A stretch of 64,000 nt of DNA from SIG589 sp964566175 (GTDB taxonomy: Bacteria; Bacillota; Clostridia; Oscillospirales; Acutalibacteraceae): positions 1-64,000 of the forward strand of contig CAZMHU010000005.1 of NCBI GenBank assembly GCA_964566175.1, written 5' to 3'. Positions 51,835 through 60,661 of this stretch are shown in pieces. Position numbers and translations under genes: made by a program. The notes beneath the pieces were generated by a model. That model saw nothing but the letters and a program-made list of their open reading frames with translations, made no database searches and had not been told where the DNA came from. Each line of letters begins with the position of its first letter. Positions within the stretch are counted from its first letter, which is position 1.

Positions 51835-51846
51835 TAATTTATTATG

Positions 51847-51875
51847 TTGATTTATCTGAAATTTTAATGTAATAT
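51847..51875 (+). promoter_or_regulatory. promoter of the 51906 gene
   Basis: TTGATT (51847-51852) and TAATAT (51870-51875) with a 17-nt spacer. Confidence 0.6.
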
Positions 51876-51905
51876 AGATTACAGCATATTGAAAGGAGGT
51901 ACACT

Positions 51906-52577
51906 ATGGAACAAATTTATGACAGTTCCGCGCTTGGCATAGTTCCTATGTCGGACGGTATGATTTTTGCCTACTGTCAAGACAGGGACGATGAGCATAT
52001 GACCGTTGCTTTTAAAATGGTTTCGTTTGAAAACGGCGTTATGACCAACGTGACCTCCGATTTTTATTCTATCGCAAAATTCGGATTGCAGTATAAATCC
52101 TACCAAATGCAAATTTCCAATCCCGTAACCTGTAAAATCGCCGAACTTCCCGAGGGGAAACTCTTTTTAGCCGATGATAGAGGCGAGGCTAAAATTATCG
52201 ACAGCGATATTCGCACGGTTTGGTCGGGTGAACTCACCCACAAAGGCAACTGCATATCGGGTGTTGCGGTTGACGGAAACGCACTTTGGTGTTCCTACCG
52301 TGACAGCGGAATTCTCGTTCGTTACAATCTTCGCACAATGCGTGACGAACTCAGGCTCGGCGGCGGAAGAAACCCCGTTATTGCCGCCCCGAAAGGCATT
52401 TATATAAACGACGGCATTATGAAAGTCTGCGATGAAGTAAACAAAAAGATTTTCGAGATTGACCTTAATTCATATTCAATGAATGTTTACAGAGAATTTG
52501 ATGAACCGGTACATCAGTATATCAAAATTCGCTCTTATGAGTTTGTTTTGCTCGATTCCGGAATATATATGCTTTAA
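51906..52577 (+). CDS. hypothetical protein with beta-propeller-like repeats
   Basis: A 223-residue soluble protein I do not recognise. Repeated short beta units such as GIVPMSDGMIFAY, ISGVAVDGNALWCSY, VIAAPKGIYINDGIM and SYEFVLLDSGIYML suggest part of a beta-propeller or a similar all-beta fold. It has its own promoter, AAAGGAGG site and terminator. No signal peptide. Confidence 0.65.
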   Translation: MEQIYDSSALGIVPMSDGMIFAYCQDRDDEHMTVAFKMVSFENGVMTNVTSDFYSIAKFGLQYKSYQMQISNPVTCKIAELPEGKLFLADDRGEAKIIDSDIRTVWSGELTHKGNCISGVAVDGNALWCSYRDSGILVRYNLRTMRDELRLGGGRNPVIAAPKGIYINDGIMKVCDEVNKKIFEIDLNSYSMNVYREFDEPVHQYIKIRSYEFVLLDSGIYML

Positions 52578-52584
52578 AAAAATT

Positions 52585-52615
52585 CGGCAGTGCCTTAGCA
52601 CTGCCGTTTCTTTAT
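52585..52615. terminator. bidirectional terminator overlapping a stop codon
   Basis: CGGCAGTGC (52585-52593) pairs with GCACTGCCG (52598-52606), with T-rich sequence on both sides. The stem contains the end of the convergent minus-strand ATPase gene. Confidence 0.88.
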
Positions 52616-53674
52616 TTCCGAAGCAATTTTTTCGGTCAGCGCACCGACAAGCGAAAAATCCATAGCCTCGATATAATGTTCTTCAAGTTGGTCGTGTACG
52701 CTTTTTGCCTGTGCGATTACGGCTACCGCCTCACGCAGAAGTGCGTCGGTCGCTTTTTTGTTAAAGGCAAGGCGTGAACGTTTGGCGGACATATCGGGAC
52801 TGCTTGTAAAGCGGCGCGCGTGTATGCGGCGGGTTATTCCGTCGGGGTGGGTCAAGCGGTTTTCACTGCAAAAAGCAAGCGAAAGTGATGGAATAATTAT
52901 ATGGTCGGGTACAGCGGTATTTATGGGATTAAGACAAGTGTAAAATTTCGTACCGAGCAAGCGCAGTTTCTCTCGCAGCACCGAAAGCATTAAACCCGAG
53001 ACCGCACCGTAGTCGTCTTCTATCGCTATTACCGTATCGCAAAGTGTATTTACCGTGTTTTTGAAAAACACAAGTCCTTTTGGTGTTATACCGCTTAAAA
53101 AGCGTATATTCTCGCCGCCGTTTTCGCCGCCCTTTATAAGCCGTGCGGCAAGTTTTTCGGAAAAAGTTTTTACCTTATCGGTATCAACAGCCTCAAGTGC
53201 GATGCATCGGTTTTCTTCCGCAAGTTCTCCCGCCGCCGAAATATAGCGCGAAGCACGCGAATGAAGTTTTTTATTTAGGCGTGTGAGTTTTAAAATTTCC
53301 TTTTCCTTGCCGTAAAAAGTTTCCTCACGCCAACAGTCCGAAAGATTGACAAGCGTTTCGCAAACCGCGGGATATGCGGGCTCGACGGTGTGCGGAGCGG
53401 TGCCGTCCATAATAACCGTTTTAAGATTATGTATTATCACCGCGTCAAGCGAGTCGGGGTCACTGCTGCATGGACAAAGTTCGACACTGTTGCCTTCGGC
53501 AAACAGCGCCGCAAGTTGTTTCATCATTGACGATTTGCCTGTGCCGGGACCGCCCTTTATAATATAAGCGCGCCAACCGTCGTCGGCACTGTAACAGTCG
53601 GCAAAATGTGAAACAAATCCGTTTTTGCTGTTCGCACCCAAAAACGTTTTCGGTAAAGTATAATTCAAAAACAT
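52595..53674 (-). CDS. P-loop ATPase of unknown function
   Basis: A 359-residue protein with a Walker A motif IIKGGPGTGKSSMMKQL (about residues 38-54) and a DAVIIHNLKTVIMDG region that may hold the Walker B site. A second, related half follows after residue 190. It resembles a conserved ATPase group in spore-forming Firmicutes that I cannot assign to a process. The final codons lie inside the terminator hairpin. It is divergent from rnpB. Confidence 0.7.
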   Translation of the reverse strand: MFLNYTLPKTFLGANSKNGFVSHFADCYSADDGWRAYIIKGGPGTGKSSMMKQLAALFAEGNSVELCPCSSDPDSLDAVIIHNLKTVIMDGTAPHTVEPAYPAVCETLVNLSDCWREETFYGKEKEILKLTRLNKKLHSRASRYISAAGELAEENRCIALEAVDTDKVKTFSEKLAARLIKGGENGGENIRFLSGITPKGLVFFKNTVNTLCDTVIAIEDDYGAVSGLMLSVLREKLRLLGTKFYTCLNPINTAVPDHIIIPSLSLAFCSENRLTHPDGITRRIHARRFTSSPDMSAKRSRLAFNKKATDALLREAVAVIAQAKSVHDQLEEHYIEAMDFSLVGALTEKIASEIKKRQC

Positions 53675-53777
53675 ATCTTTCCCTCCGTTACTTAATACAT
53701 ATTATTCGGCGGCGGACGATTTTGTCAGCCGAAATATGTTTTTTCTTGATTTAATCCGCAAAATGTGTTAAACTTTG

Positions 53778-54150
53778 GGTGCGAGTAGTCCGGACGGCTG
53801 CGGGCGTATGCCTGAGGAAAGTCCGAGCATCACAAGGCGGGATAGCAGCTAACGGCTGCCGAGGGTGACCTTAAGGGAGAGTGCAACAGAGATATACCGC
53901 CTCTGCGGCTTGCGTTTTACGCTTGATTGTGCTTTGCACAGCCCGCAGGGGTAAGGGTGGAAAGGCGAGGTAAGAGCTCACCGACCGAATGGAGACATCT
54001 CGGTCCTGTAAACCCTATCCGATGCAACACTGAGTAAGGCTATACATTTGCCTGATGTGCCTTGAAAAGTGGCTTGAGCAGTGGAAGCGATTCCCTGTCG
54101 AGATAGATAGTCGTCCAAGACAGAACTCGGCTTATAGGATTACTCGCCCT
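53778..54150 (+). ncRNA. rnpB: RNase P RNA (bacterial class A-like)
   Basis: Catalytic RNA of RNase P. The 5' end GGTGCGAGTA pairs with TACTCGCC at the 3' end (helix P1). Conserved blocks are GAGGAAAGTCCGAGCATC (CR-I), GGTAAGGGTGGAAAGGCGAG with GTAAGAGCTCACCG (CR-II/III), GTAAACCCTATCC (CR-IV) and ACAGAACTCGGCTTATAG (CR-V). Length is about 373 nt. The cruciform arms are present, and P1 closes the molecule. Confidence 0.96.
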
Positions 54151-54153
54151 AAG

Positions 54154-54194
54154 AAAAAAACACAAACGCCGCACAGTTACCTGTGCGGCGTTTG
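54154..54194 (-). terminator. terminator of the noc/parB gene
   Basis: CAAACGCCGCACAG (54163-54176) and CTGTGCGGCGTTTG (54181-54194) form a 14-bp stem. On the minus strand TGTTTTTTT follows, so it ends transcripts coming from the noc-like gene; on the plus strand there is no T-run. Confidence 0.85.
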
Positions 54195-54243
54195 CTGCCT
54201 TTAGGGGAAAAGGCTGTATGGGGATGAATATGGGTGGGTGATG

Positions 54244-55062
54244 TCAAAGAATCCGCAGTTGTGCGGATTTTTTGTCAATACGCACGGTGTATTCAATATA
54301 ACTGTCGGTTTCGTTCTTTTTTGTCTTTGCGGTGTATCCCGCTTTTATCATAGTATCGACGATTTTCGAAAGGCTATTTGCGAAAAGGCGTACATCGCCT
54401 ATCGCCGCACGGCGGTAGGGTTCTCTTTTCTTCTCTTCGGGTGACAGCATTTCTTCAACAAGATGGTCAGTTTCCTTTACGGTGAGTTCGTTTGCGATTA
54501 TCGTATCAAGCGCATCGTCACAGCGTTCAGGCGGAAGTCTTAAAAGTGCGCGTGCGTGACGTTCGGTGAGTCGGGAAGTTTCAATTCTCCTGCGCTGAGC
54601 GGGGGTAAAGCGCAAAATTCTGAGTTTGTTCGAAAGAGTAGACTGTGCAATTCCCAAACGCTCTGCGGCATCGGCTTGCGATATTCCGTAAACCGATATG
54701 AGCCTCTTTATTCCTTCGGCTGTATCGAAAAGTGACAAATCACTGCGCTGTAAATTTTCTATCAGCGTATACACAGCAGCCGCCTCTTCGCCGACTTCAT
54801 AAACTATCGCCGGGATTGTTAAAAGTCCCGCCGCCTTGCAAGCGCGTACACGGCGCTCACCCGCTATGAGTTCATATCCGTCGGTGCACCGCCTGACCGA
54901 AACAGGTTGCAGTAAACCGTTTTGACGTATGCTCTCGGTCAGCATTGCAAGTTCGTATTCGTCAAAGGTTGTCCGCGGTTGATTTTTTCCACACTTGATT
55001 TGTGACAGCGGCAATTCGCTAAGCATTCTGAGTTCGCGATGTTTTTTTCTTGCTGTCAGCAT
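54244..55062 (-). CDS. ParB/Noc-family chromosome-organising protein
   Basis: A 272-residue ParB-superfamily protein with the CTP-binding N-terminal domain (LPLSQIKCGKNQPRTTFDE, IRQNGLLQPVSVR, ELIAGERRVRACKAAG, TLIENLQRSDLS), a helix-turn-helix (YGISQADAAERLGIAQSTLS) and a C-terminal dimerisation region. The neighbourhood rsmG-mnmG-mnmE is that of Bacillus noc, so nucleoid occlusion is the best guess; no parA is next to it. The C-terminal part carries a run of charged residues. GAGGTTGAGGG lies before the start. Confidence 0.88.
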   Translation of the reverse strand: MLTARKKHRELRMLSELPLSQIKCGKNQPRTTFDEYELAMLTESIRQNGLLQPVSVRRCTDGYELIAGERRVRACKAAGLLTIPAIVYEVGEEAAAVYTLIENLQRSDLSLFDTAEGIKRLISVYGISQADAAERLGIAQSTLSNKLRILRFTPAQRRRIETSRLTERHARALLRLPPERCDDALDTIIANELTVKETDHLVEEMLSPEEKKREPYRRAAIGDVRLFANSLSKIVDTMIKAGYTAKTKKNETDSYIEYTVRIDKKSAQLRIL

Positions 55063-55144
55063 GCCCTCAACCTCCTATGCTTTGACTGTCTTAATTATAA
55101 CTGCTATTTACATATTTTTCCAGTTTTTCTCATCGCAAAAACCG

Positions 55145-55184
55145 ACAAAAAACAACAAAAACAGCCGTTTTAAAGCGGCTGTTT
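55145..55184 (-). terminator. terminator at the end of rsmG
   Basis: AAACAGCCG and CGGCTGTTT (55158-55184) form a stem, followed on the minus strand by TTGTTGTTTTTT. The rsmG stop codon lies within the loop side of the hairpin. Confidence 0.8.
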
Positions 55185-55877
55185 TGCTATTTTTCCGGAA
55201 TTTCTGGGATATTTTGTCGGAGTTTGCGATATTTTTTTTATTTTTATAATCGTGCGGGTGCTTCCGTCCGGCAAGTTTTCCGTGCCGCAACCGTCCGCCG
55301 CTCCGCCTAGAAGTTTTATTGCCTTTTCCGCCTCTGCGATTTCTTCGCTCGCGGCAGGGCCTTTCATTGCCACAAACACACCTCCCCGTTTTACAAACGG
55401 CAAACAGTATTCCGACAAGACGTTGAGCCTTGCAACGGCTCTCGCACAGGCTATATCGTAACGTTCGCGGTAGTCCGCTTTGCTCCCTACTTCTTCCGCT
55501 CGTCCATGTAGCGTTTCGGCGGTGAGTCCCGTCTTCGCAAGCACTTCGTTTAAAAAATTTATACGCTTGTTAAGGCTGTCAAGCAGTGTGAGTTGTATGT
55601 CGGGGCGAGCGATTTTCAACACAAGTCCCGGAAAACCCGCACCTGTACCGACATCGATTATCTTAGTACCCGCGCCAACATCGGTATGTTTAAAGAAAAG
55701 CAGGCAGTCATAAAAATGCTTTATAAGTATCTCGTCCGGCTCGGTAATTGCGGTGAGGTTGATTTTTTTGTTCCATTCTATTAGCAGTTCACCGTAAAGT
55801 GACAGTCGCTCGCAGGCGGTTTTGTCAAGCGGAATAAAATCGCCGCAAAGGGCAGAAAGTTTATCGGTATCAAACAT
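55170..55877 (-). CDS. rsmG: 16S rRNA (guanine-527-N7) methyltransferase
   Basis: A 235-residue SAM-dependent methyltransferase acting on 16S rRNA G527. Motifs: LIEWNKKINLTAITEPDEIL (about residues 30-49), the SAM loop IIDVGTGAGFPGLVLKI (about 75-91) and RYDIACARAVARL (about 141-153). The ATG at 55877 overlaps the mnmG stop by one base (TGATG); a GTG at 55880 is also possible. Length matches the family, and the context (mnmE-mnmG-rsmG-noc) is standard. Confidence 0.95.
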   Translation of the reverse strand: MFDTDKLSALCGDFIPLDKTACERLSLYGELLIEWNKKINLTAITEPDEILIKHFYDCLLFFKHTDVGAGTKIIDVGTGAGFPGLVLKIARPDIQLTLLDSLNKRINFLNEVLAKTGLTAETLHGRAEEVGSKADYRERYDIACARAVARLNVLSEYCLPFVKRGGVFVAMKGPAASEEIAEAEKAIKLLGGAADGCGTENLPDGSTRTIIKIKKISQTPTKYPRNSGKIAKQPL

Positions 55878-57745
55878 CACTTCAAACCTCCCGTATAAAT
55901 TATAAGTACCGACACATCGGCAGGACTGACACCCGATATTCTCGATGCCTGTCCGATGCTTGCGGGGCGCACTTTTTTAAGTTTTTCTATTGCTTCCAAA
56001 CGCAATCCTTTAATGCTGTCATAGTCAATTCCGTCGGGTATCGGGCGATTTTCAAGGCGCTGCATTTCGCGCACTTTTACCTTCTGCTTTTCGATATATC
56101 CCGCATATTTGATTTCGATTTCAACCTTTTCGGTAACGGCATCGTCGAGTGTCGGACGTTCTTTATCAAACGCCGCCAACATTTCATATGTTATTTGCGG
56201 ACGGCGGAGCAAATCGCACAGTTTGCAGCCGTTTGAGAGCGGAGCAGTACCTGCCGAAGCAAGCATTGCGTTCAGTTCCTCGCTCGGTGCTATGCCGACC
56301 TGTGAAAGGCGGGCTATCTCGTTCTCTTTTTGTTTTTTGCGGAGTAAAAACGCGTTCCACTCTTCATCACTTAAAAGACCGATTTTTCTGCCTGTCGGCA
56401 TAAGTCGCTCGTCGGCGTTATCCTGCCGCAGTAACAGACGGTATTCCGAGCGGGAGGTCATCATACGGTAGGGGTCGGAACAGCCCTTTGTTACGAGGTC
56501 ATCTATAAGCGTTCCGATATACGAGCCGGAGCGGTCAAGCACGAGCGGCTCTCTTCCGAGTACCTTGTGTGCCGCATTTATTCCCGCAACCAGACCCTGT
56601 GCTGCCGCCTCTTCATATCCGGACGAACCGTTAAACTGTCCCGCACCGAAAAGTCCATCTATGTCTTTCACTTCAAGCGTGTGTGTGAGTGCGAGCGGGT
56701 CAACACAGTCATACTCGATAGCATAGGCAGAGCGCATTATTTTTGCGTTTTCAAGACCCTCTACCGAATGATAAATATCAAGTTGAACCTCTTCGGGCAG
56801 TGAAGATGACATACCCTGAAGATACATCTCCTCGGTTTCCATACCGCACGGCTCAACAAAAATCTGATGTCTCGGTTTGTCGGCAAAGCGGACAATCTTA
56901 TCCTCAATACTCGGGCAATATCTCGGTCCCGCACCGTGAATAACGCCCGAATAAAGAGGGGAACGGTCGAGATTACCGAGAATTATTTCCTTTGTTTTAT
57001 CGTTTGTATAGGCAATATGGCAAACAACGCTGTTTCCACCCGCGTCGGATGTCGAATAACTGAACGGTACAATACGGCTGTCGCCCTCCTGTACCTCCAT
57101 TTTCGAAAAATCAATACTGTCCCGCAAAACACGCGCCGGTGTGCCGGTTTTAAAACGGCGTAGCGGGAGATTCAGTTTATACAGCGCCCCCGACAACTCG
57201 GTTGCGGCAAACATTCCGTCCGGCCCGCCTTCATAATTGACCTCTCCGACATATATTCTTCCGCCGAGATAGGTTCCGGTTGCCAATATCACGCACTGAC
57301 ATATATATTCCGCACCGAGTTTTGTCACGACGTGCCAGCCGCCGTCTTTGAAAAACAGGTCAACAACCTCTGCCTGTTTCACATCTAAACCGTGCTGACG
57401 TTCTACCCTGTGTTTCATATCCTCGCTGTAGCGGCGACGGTCGATCTGCGCCCTGAGAGAGTGAACGGCAGGGCCTTTACCCAAATTCAACATTCGGCTT
57501 TGGAGCATATTAGCATCGGCGGCTTTTCCCATTTCTCCACCCAGCGCATCAATCTCGCGAACGAGGTGACCCTTTGCCGTTCCGCCTATTGACGGATTGC
57601 AGGGCATATTACCTACCGAATCGAGATTTATTGTAAACATAACGGTATCAACACCGAGTCTTGCCGATGCAAGCGCCGCCTCTATTCCGGCGTGTCCCGC
57701 ACCGATTACAGCGACACCATACTGTCCGCCAAAATATTTCTTCAT
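55877..57745 (-). CDS. mnmG: tRNA uridine-5-carboxymethylaminomethyl modification enzyme MnmG
   Basis: A 622-residue FAD protein that with MnmE modifies wobble U34 of several tRNAs. Motifs: GVAVIGAGHAGIEAALASAR (FAD loop, about residues 9-28), NPSIGGTAKGHLVREIDALG, RPHQ-like RFADKPRHQIFVEPCG, GQFNGSSGYEEAAAQGLVAG and MMTSRSEYRLLLRQDNADER. Length is typical. It starts 7 nt after the mnmE stop and overlaps rsmG. Confidence 0.97.
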   Translation of the reverse strand: MKKYFGGQYGVAVIGAGHAGIEAALASARLGVDTVMFTINLDSVGNMPCNPSIGGTAKGHLVREIDALGGEMGKAADANMLQSRMLNLGKGPAVHSLRAQIDRRRYSEDMKHRVERQHGLDVKQAEVVDLFFKDGGWHVVTKLGAEYICQCVILATGTYLGGRIYVGEVNYEGGPDGMFAATELSGALYKLNLPLRRFKTGTPARVLRDSIDFSKMEVQEGDSRIVPFSYSTSDAGGNSVVCHIAYTNDKTKEIILGNLDRSPLYSGVIHGAGPRYCPSIEDKIVRFADKPRHQIFVEPCGMETEEMYLQGMSSSLPEEVQLDIYHSVEGLENAKIMRSAYAIEYDCVDPLALTHTLEVKDIDGLFGAGQFNGSSGYEEAAAQGLVAGINAAHKVLGREPLVLDRSGSYIGTLIDDLVTKGCSDPYRMMTSRSEYRLLLRQDNADERLMPTGRKIGLLSDEEWNAFLLRKKQKENEIARLSQVGIAPSEELNAMLASAGTAPLSNGCKLCDLLRRPQITYEMLAAFDKERPTLDDAVTEKVEIEIKYAGYIEKQKVKVREMQRLENRPIPDGIDYDSIKGLRLEAIEKLKKVRPASIGQASRISGVSPADVSVLIIYTGGLK

Positions 57746-57752
57746 AAAAATC

Positions 57753-59111
57753 CTACTTTCCTACACAAAAACGGCTGAAAACTTCATCGGCAACAGCGTT
57801 TGTAACACGCTCACCCGTGAGTTCTAGCAACGCCGAGAGTGCCTCGTCCGCACATATTCCCACAGCGTCAAGCGTGTAACCGTTTTCCATCGTGTTTATT
57901 GCTTCACAAACACTATCATACGCGCGGGCAACACAACTTCGTTGACGTTCGGTTGACAGCACCGCAACATCCGGATTGAGCCTTGCCGCACCCGAAATTT
58001 CGCTTATTGCAAGGGTGAGTTCCTTTTCGCCCGACTTTTCCTTTGCCGAAATTTTAACAACCGAAAATTCCGCAAAATCGCGCTCATCAACCATCTGCGG
58101 CTTGTCCGATTTATTTATTATAACAACGGTACGCTTATCTTTTATAAGATCGATTATTCTTCGGTCATCTTCATCGAGCGATTTAGAACCGTCGAAAACC
58201 GCCAATACCAGTTGTGCCTGTTCCGCCCTTTCAAAAGCGAGTCCCACTCCGATTGACTCAACCTCGTCTTCCGATGTGTGAACCCCCGCGGTATCGGCAA
58301 GACGGAGTAAAACATCGCCCACTCGGACAGTTTCTTCAATAACGTCCCTTGTCGTTCCCGCAACAGATGTTACAATAGATCGCTCGGTTCCCGAAAGCAT
58401 ATTCATAAGCGTGGACTTTCCGACATTCGGTGCACCGATTATTGCAGTAGCCACGCCCTCGCGTATCAGCCGTCCCGCATCAAAATTTTCCATAAGCAGC
58501 CAAAGTCGTTCCCGAACGGCGGAGAGTTTGGACTTAACATTACCCGCGTCAGCCTCGGGCAAATCTTCGTCGGGATAGTCCGCAAAAACCGACATTGCGG
58601 CGTCAACCGCCAAAAGTTCGGCTTTGATTTTCTCAATCTCGCCCGAAACCCTGCCCTGTTTTGTTTCAAGTGCGGTTTTGTGCTCCTGCTCGCCTGCCGC
58701 AGAGATAAGTGCCATAACACTTTCGGCTTCGGCAAGGTTCATTTTTCCGTTTTCAAATGCTCTGCGTGTAAACTCGCCCGGCCCCGCAGGCAATGCTCCC
58801 GCCTCGAAAACCGCTCGCAAAAGTTTTCTGACAATATACACACCGCCGTGCACCGAAAGTTCGACAACGTCCTCACCGGTATAACTATGCGGTGCAGTAA
58901 AGACAAGCGCAACCGCCTCGTCAATAGGTTTCGCACCGGAATATACCGTGCCGAAAAGCGCAGTATAACCCCTAGCATCGACAACCGTTCGTCGGCTCAC
59001 ACTTTTAAAAACCTTATCTGCGATTTCTTTGGCATCACTACCCGAAATACGTACAATTCCTATTCCGCCCTCGCCGAGCGGTGTGGATATAGCGGCAATA
59101 GCCTGTCCCAT
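57753..59111 (-). CDS. mnmE: tRNA modification GTPase MnmE
   Basis: A 452-residue GTPase, partner of MnmG. The N-terminal formyl-THF-binding domain opens IAAISTPLGEGGIGIVRISG; the G domain has GAPNVGKSTLMN (about residues 221-232), GTTRDVIEE (G2), DTAGVH (G3) and NKSD (G4); the C-terminus ends FCVGK with the catalytic Cys. The ATG at 59111 follows GAGGTGAG; an in-frame ATG at 59141 has no site. First gene of the mnmE-mnmG-rsmG block. Confidence 0.96.
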   Translation of the reverse strand: MGQAIAAISTPLGEGGIGIVRISGSDAKEIADKVFKSVSRRTVVDARGYTALFGTVYSGAKPIDEAVALVFTAPHSYTGEDVVELSVHGGVYIVRKLLRAVFEAGALPAGPGEFTRRAFENGKMNLAEAESVMALISAAGEQEHKTALETKQGRVSGEIEKIKAELLAVDAAMSVFADYPDEDLPEADAGNVKSKLSAVRERLWLLMENFDAGRLIREGVATAIIGAPNVGKSTLMNMLSGTERSIVTSVAGTTRDVIEETVRVGDVLLRLADTAGVHTSEDEVESIGVGLAFERAEQAQLVLAVFDGSKSLDEDDRRIIDLIKDKRTVVIINKSDKPQMVDERDFAEFSVVKISAKEKSGEKELTLAISEISGAARLNPDVAVLSTERQRSCVARAYDSVCEAINTMENGYTLDAVGICADEALSALLELTGERVTNAVADEVFSRFCVGK

Positions 59112-59194
59112 TTTTCTCACCTCAAATATAAATAATAACATATTATTATTTTTTATTCAACCGCTATTAGTTAATTCTTGAGTACAGAAAAGCA

Positions 59195-59251
59195 AAAAAG
59201 CAATACGAACACTGAAAGCGTTTCATACTGCTCTTTTGGTGACCCGGACGG
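59195..59251. repeat. 57-bp direct repeat, copy A (duplicated tRNA-Glu 3' end and terminator)
   Basis: This segment equals 59332-59388 except for one base (137 bp apart). It contains, on the minus strand, the last 16 nt of tRNA-Glu including CCA and the hairpin terminator behind it (AGCAGTATGAA with TTCGTATTGCT). Copy A is not attached to a complete tRNA. Confidence 0.85.
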
Positions 59252-59307
59252 TTCGACTCTTGCCGCACGATGCGGCTTCGGTCATTCACTACCGCTCCTA
59301 CTTCGAA
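59249..59307 (-). repeat. tRNA-linked 59-bp repeat, copy 2
   Basis: Minus-strand partner of 16976-17034. The centre 59262-59276 (GCCGCATCGTGCGGC on the minus strand) is a perfect 6-bp hairpin with a 3-nt loop. It reads into copy A of the tRNA-Glu 3' duplication, so it stands where a tRNA body would be expected. Confidence 0.7.
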
Positions 59308-59331
59308 TCCCTGATTGAAAAAACAAAAAAG

Positions 59332-59373
59332 AAAAAGCAGTACGAACACTGAAAGCGTTTCATACTGCTCTTT
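59332..59373 (-). terminator. terminator of tRNA-Met/tRNA-Glu transcript
   Basis: Minus strand after CCA: AGCAGTATGAA pairs with TTCGTACTGCT (11 bp, one G-U) and is followed by TTTTTC and more T. This is copy B of the direct repeat. Confidence 0.8.
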
Positions 59374-59449
59374 TGGTGACCCGGACGGGATTCGAACCCG
59401 TGTTACCGCCGTGAAAGGGCGGTGTCTTAGGCCTCTTGACCACCGGGCC
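59374..59449 (-). tRNA. tRNA-Glu (anticodon TTC)
   Basis: The minus strand folds as a 76-nt tRNA with encoded CCA. The acceptor stem GGCCCGG pairs with CCGGGTC, the anticodon loop is CTTTCAC with TTC in the middle, and the T-arm is CACGGGTTCGAATCCCGTC. It follows tRNA-Met without any spacer. Confidence 0.96.
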
Positions 59450-59526
59450 TGGTAGCGGCAATTGGACTTGAACCAACGACACTTCGGGTATGAACCGAAT
59501 GCTCTAGCCAACTGAGCTATACCGCC
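59450..59526 (-). tRNA. tRNA-Met (anticodon CAT, elongator type)
   Basis: The minus strand folds as a 77-nt tRNA with encoded CCA, anticodon loop TTCATAC with CAT in the middle and T-arm TTGGTTCAAGTCCAA. Overall layout resembles Bacillus elongator tRNA-Met; tRNA-Ile2 with lysidine cannot be fully excluded. Its CCA end abuts the first base of tRNA-Glu. Confidence 0.92.
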
Positions 59527-59545
59527 ATTTGTCAGGGACTGATAC

Positions 59546-59574
59546 ATTATAATATATGAAACGTGTTTTGTCAA
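59546..59574 (-). promoter_or_regulatory. promoter of tRNA-Met/tRNA-Glu
   Basis: Minus-strand TTGACA (59574-59569), 17-nt spacer, TATAAT (59551-59546): perfect consensus, 20 nt before tRNA-Met. Confidence 0.93.
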
Positions 59575-59694
59575 CACATTTTTTATTATTTGCGTAATTT
59601 TTTAATTTACAAAGGGAAAATAACGCTAAATTATAGAAAAACACATCAATATATGTTACAATAATCACCATAACAGAAGAGGAGGAAACAAAAA

Positions 59695-60615
59695 ATGTCT
59701 TTTCTTTATTTGCTTGAAAGTATGCGCAACGGATTTCTGGACTCGCTTATGTCGGTCATAACCGTGATAGGGGAGGAAACGGTTTTTATTGTCATTGGAC
59801 TGCTGTTTTTTTGGTGCATTGACAAATACGAAGGATATTATATTCTATCGGTCGGTTTTATCGGAACGGTTTGCAACCAGTTTTTGAAAATTCTCTGCCG
59901 CGTTCCGCGTCCGTGGGTACGCGACCCGAATTTTACTATTGTCGAGAGCGCACGCGAGGCAGCGACGGGTTACTCATTCCCGAGCGGACACACTCAGTCT
60001 TCCGTAGGCTCGTTCGGAGCAATCGCACGTTGGAGCAAAAAACGCGCCGTACGTATAATTTGCACCGTGCTTTGCGTACTTGTGCCGTTTTCGAGAATGT
60101 ATTTGGGCGTTCATACGCCCGCCGATGTGGCTGTTGCGGCAGCTACCGCATTGCTTCTCATATTTGGTCTTTATCCCATCGTGAAAGCCGCAAGAAACAA
60201 CAAAAAAATTATGTGGGTGCTTATCGCGGTAATGTTCATTCTTGTTTTCGGCTTTTTGCTCTTTACGGAGTTTTACAATTTCCCCGCGGGACTTGACGAG
60301 CACAACTATACTTCCGCACTCAAAAACGCCTACACACTTACCGGTTGCATACTCGGTTTGGCAGTTATATATTATCTTGACGAATATCACACCCACTTTG
60401 AAACTTCCGCCGTTTGGTGGGCACAACTTATAAAATTCATAGGCGGTGTTATCATAGTATTGGCTATTAAAGAACTGCTCCGTGCGCCGCTTTCGACACT
60501 TTGCGGCGGACATATGCTCGAGCGACTCATACGCTACTTTTTAGTCGTTCTCTTCGCCGGTGGAATTTGGCCACTGACCTTTAAGTGGTTCTCTCGTCTC
60601 GGCAAACATAAATAA
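59695..60615 (+). CDS. PAP2-family membrane phosphatase
   Basis: A 306-residue membrane protein with about eight hydrophobic segments and the three PAP2 phosphatase signatures: KILCRVPRPW (about residues 64-73), YSFPSGHTQSS (about 93-103) and SRMYLGVHTPADV (about 139-151, with the catalytic His). It removes phosphate from a lipid pyrophosphate or phosphatidate; undecaprenyl pyrophosphate recycling is possible. GAGGAGG precedes the ATG, and a terminator follows. Confidence 0.9.
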   Translation: MSFLYLLESMRNGFLDSLMSVITVIGEETVFIVIGLLFFWCIDKYEGYYILSVGFIGTVCNQFLKILCRVPRPWVRDPNFTIVESAREAATGYSFPSGHTQSSVGSFGAIARWSKKRAVRIICTVLCVLVPFSRMYLGVHTPADVAVAAATALLLIFGLYPIVKAARNNKKIMWVLIAVMFILVFGFLLFTEFYNFPAGLDEHNYTSALKNAYTLTGCILGLAVIYYLDEYHTHFETSAVWWAQLIKFIGGVIIVLAIKELLRAPLSTLCGGHMLERLIRYFLVVLFAGGIWPLTFKWFSRLGKHK

Positions 60616-60619
60616 AATT

Positions 60620-60659
60620 AAGCGGTGAAACATCAGTAGAGATGCTTCACCGCTTTTTA
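60620..60659. terminator. bidirectional terminator
   Basis: AAGCGGTGAA pairs with TTCACCGCTT, with an inner CAT/ATG pair, and T-runs lie on both strands. It serves the PAP2 gene and the convergent flavodiiron gene. Confidence 0.9.
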
Positions 60660-60661
60660 TT

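Noticed and set aside
59167..59577. 136-residue minus-strand open frame over the tRNAs
   Set aside because: It covers both tRNA genes and the 57-bp repeats; translation of tRNA sequence, not a gene.
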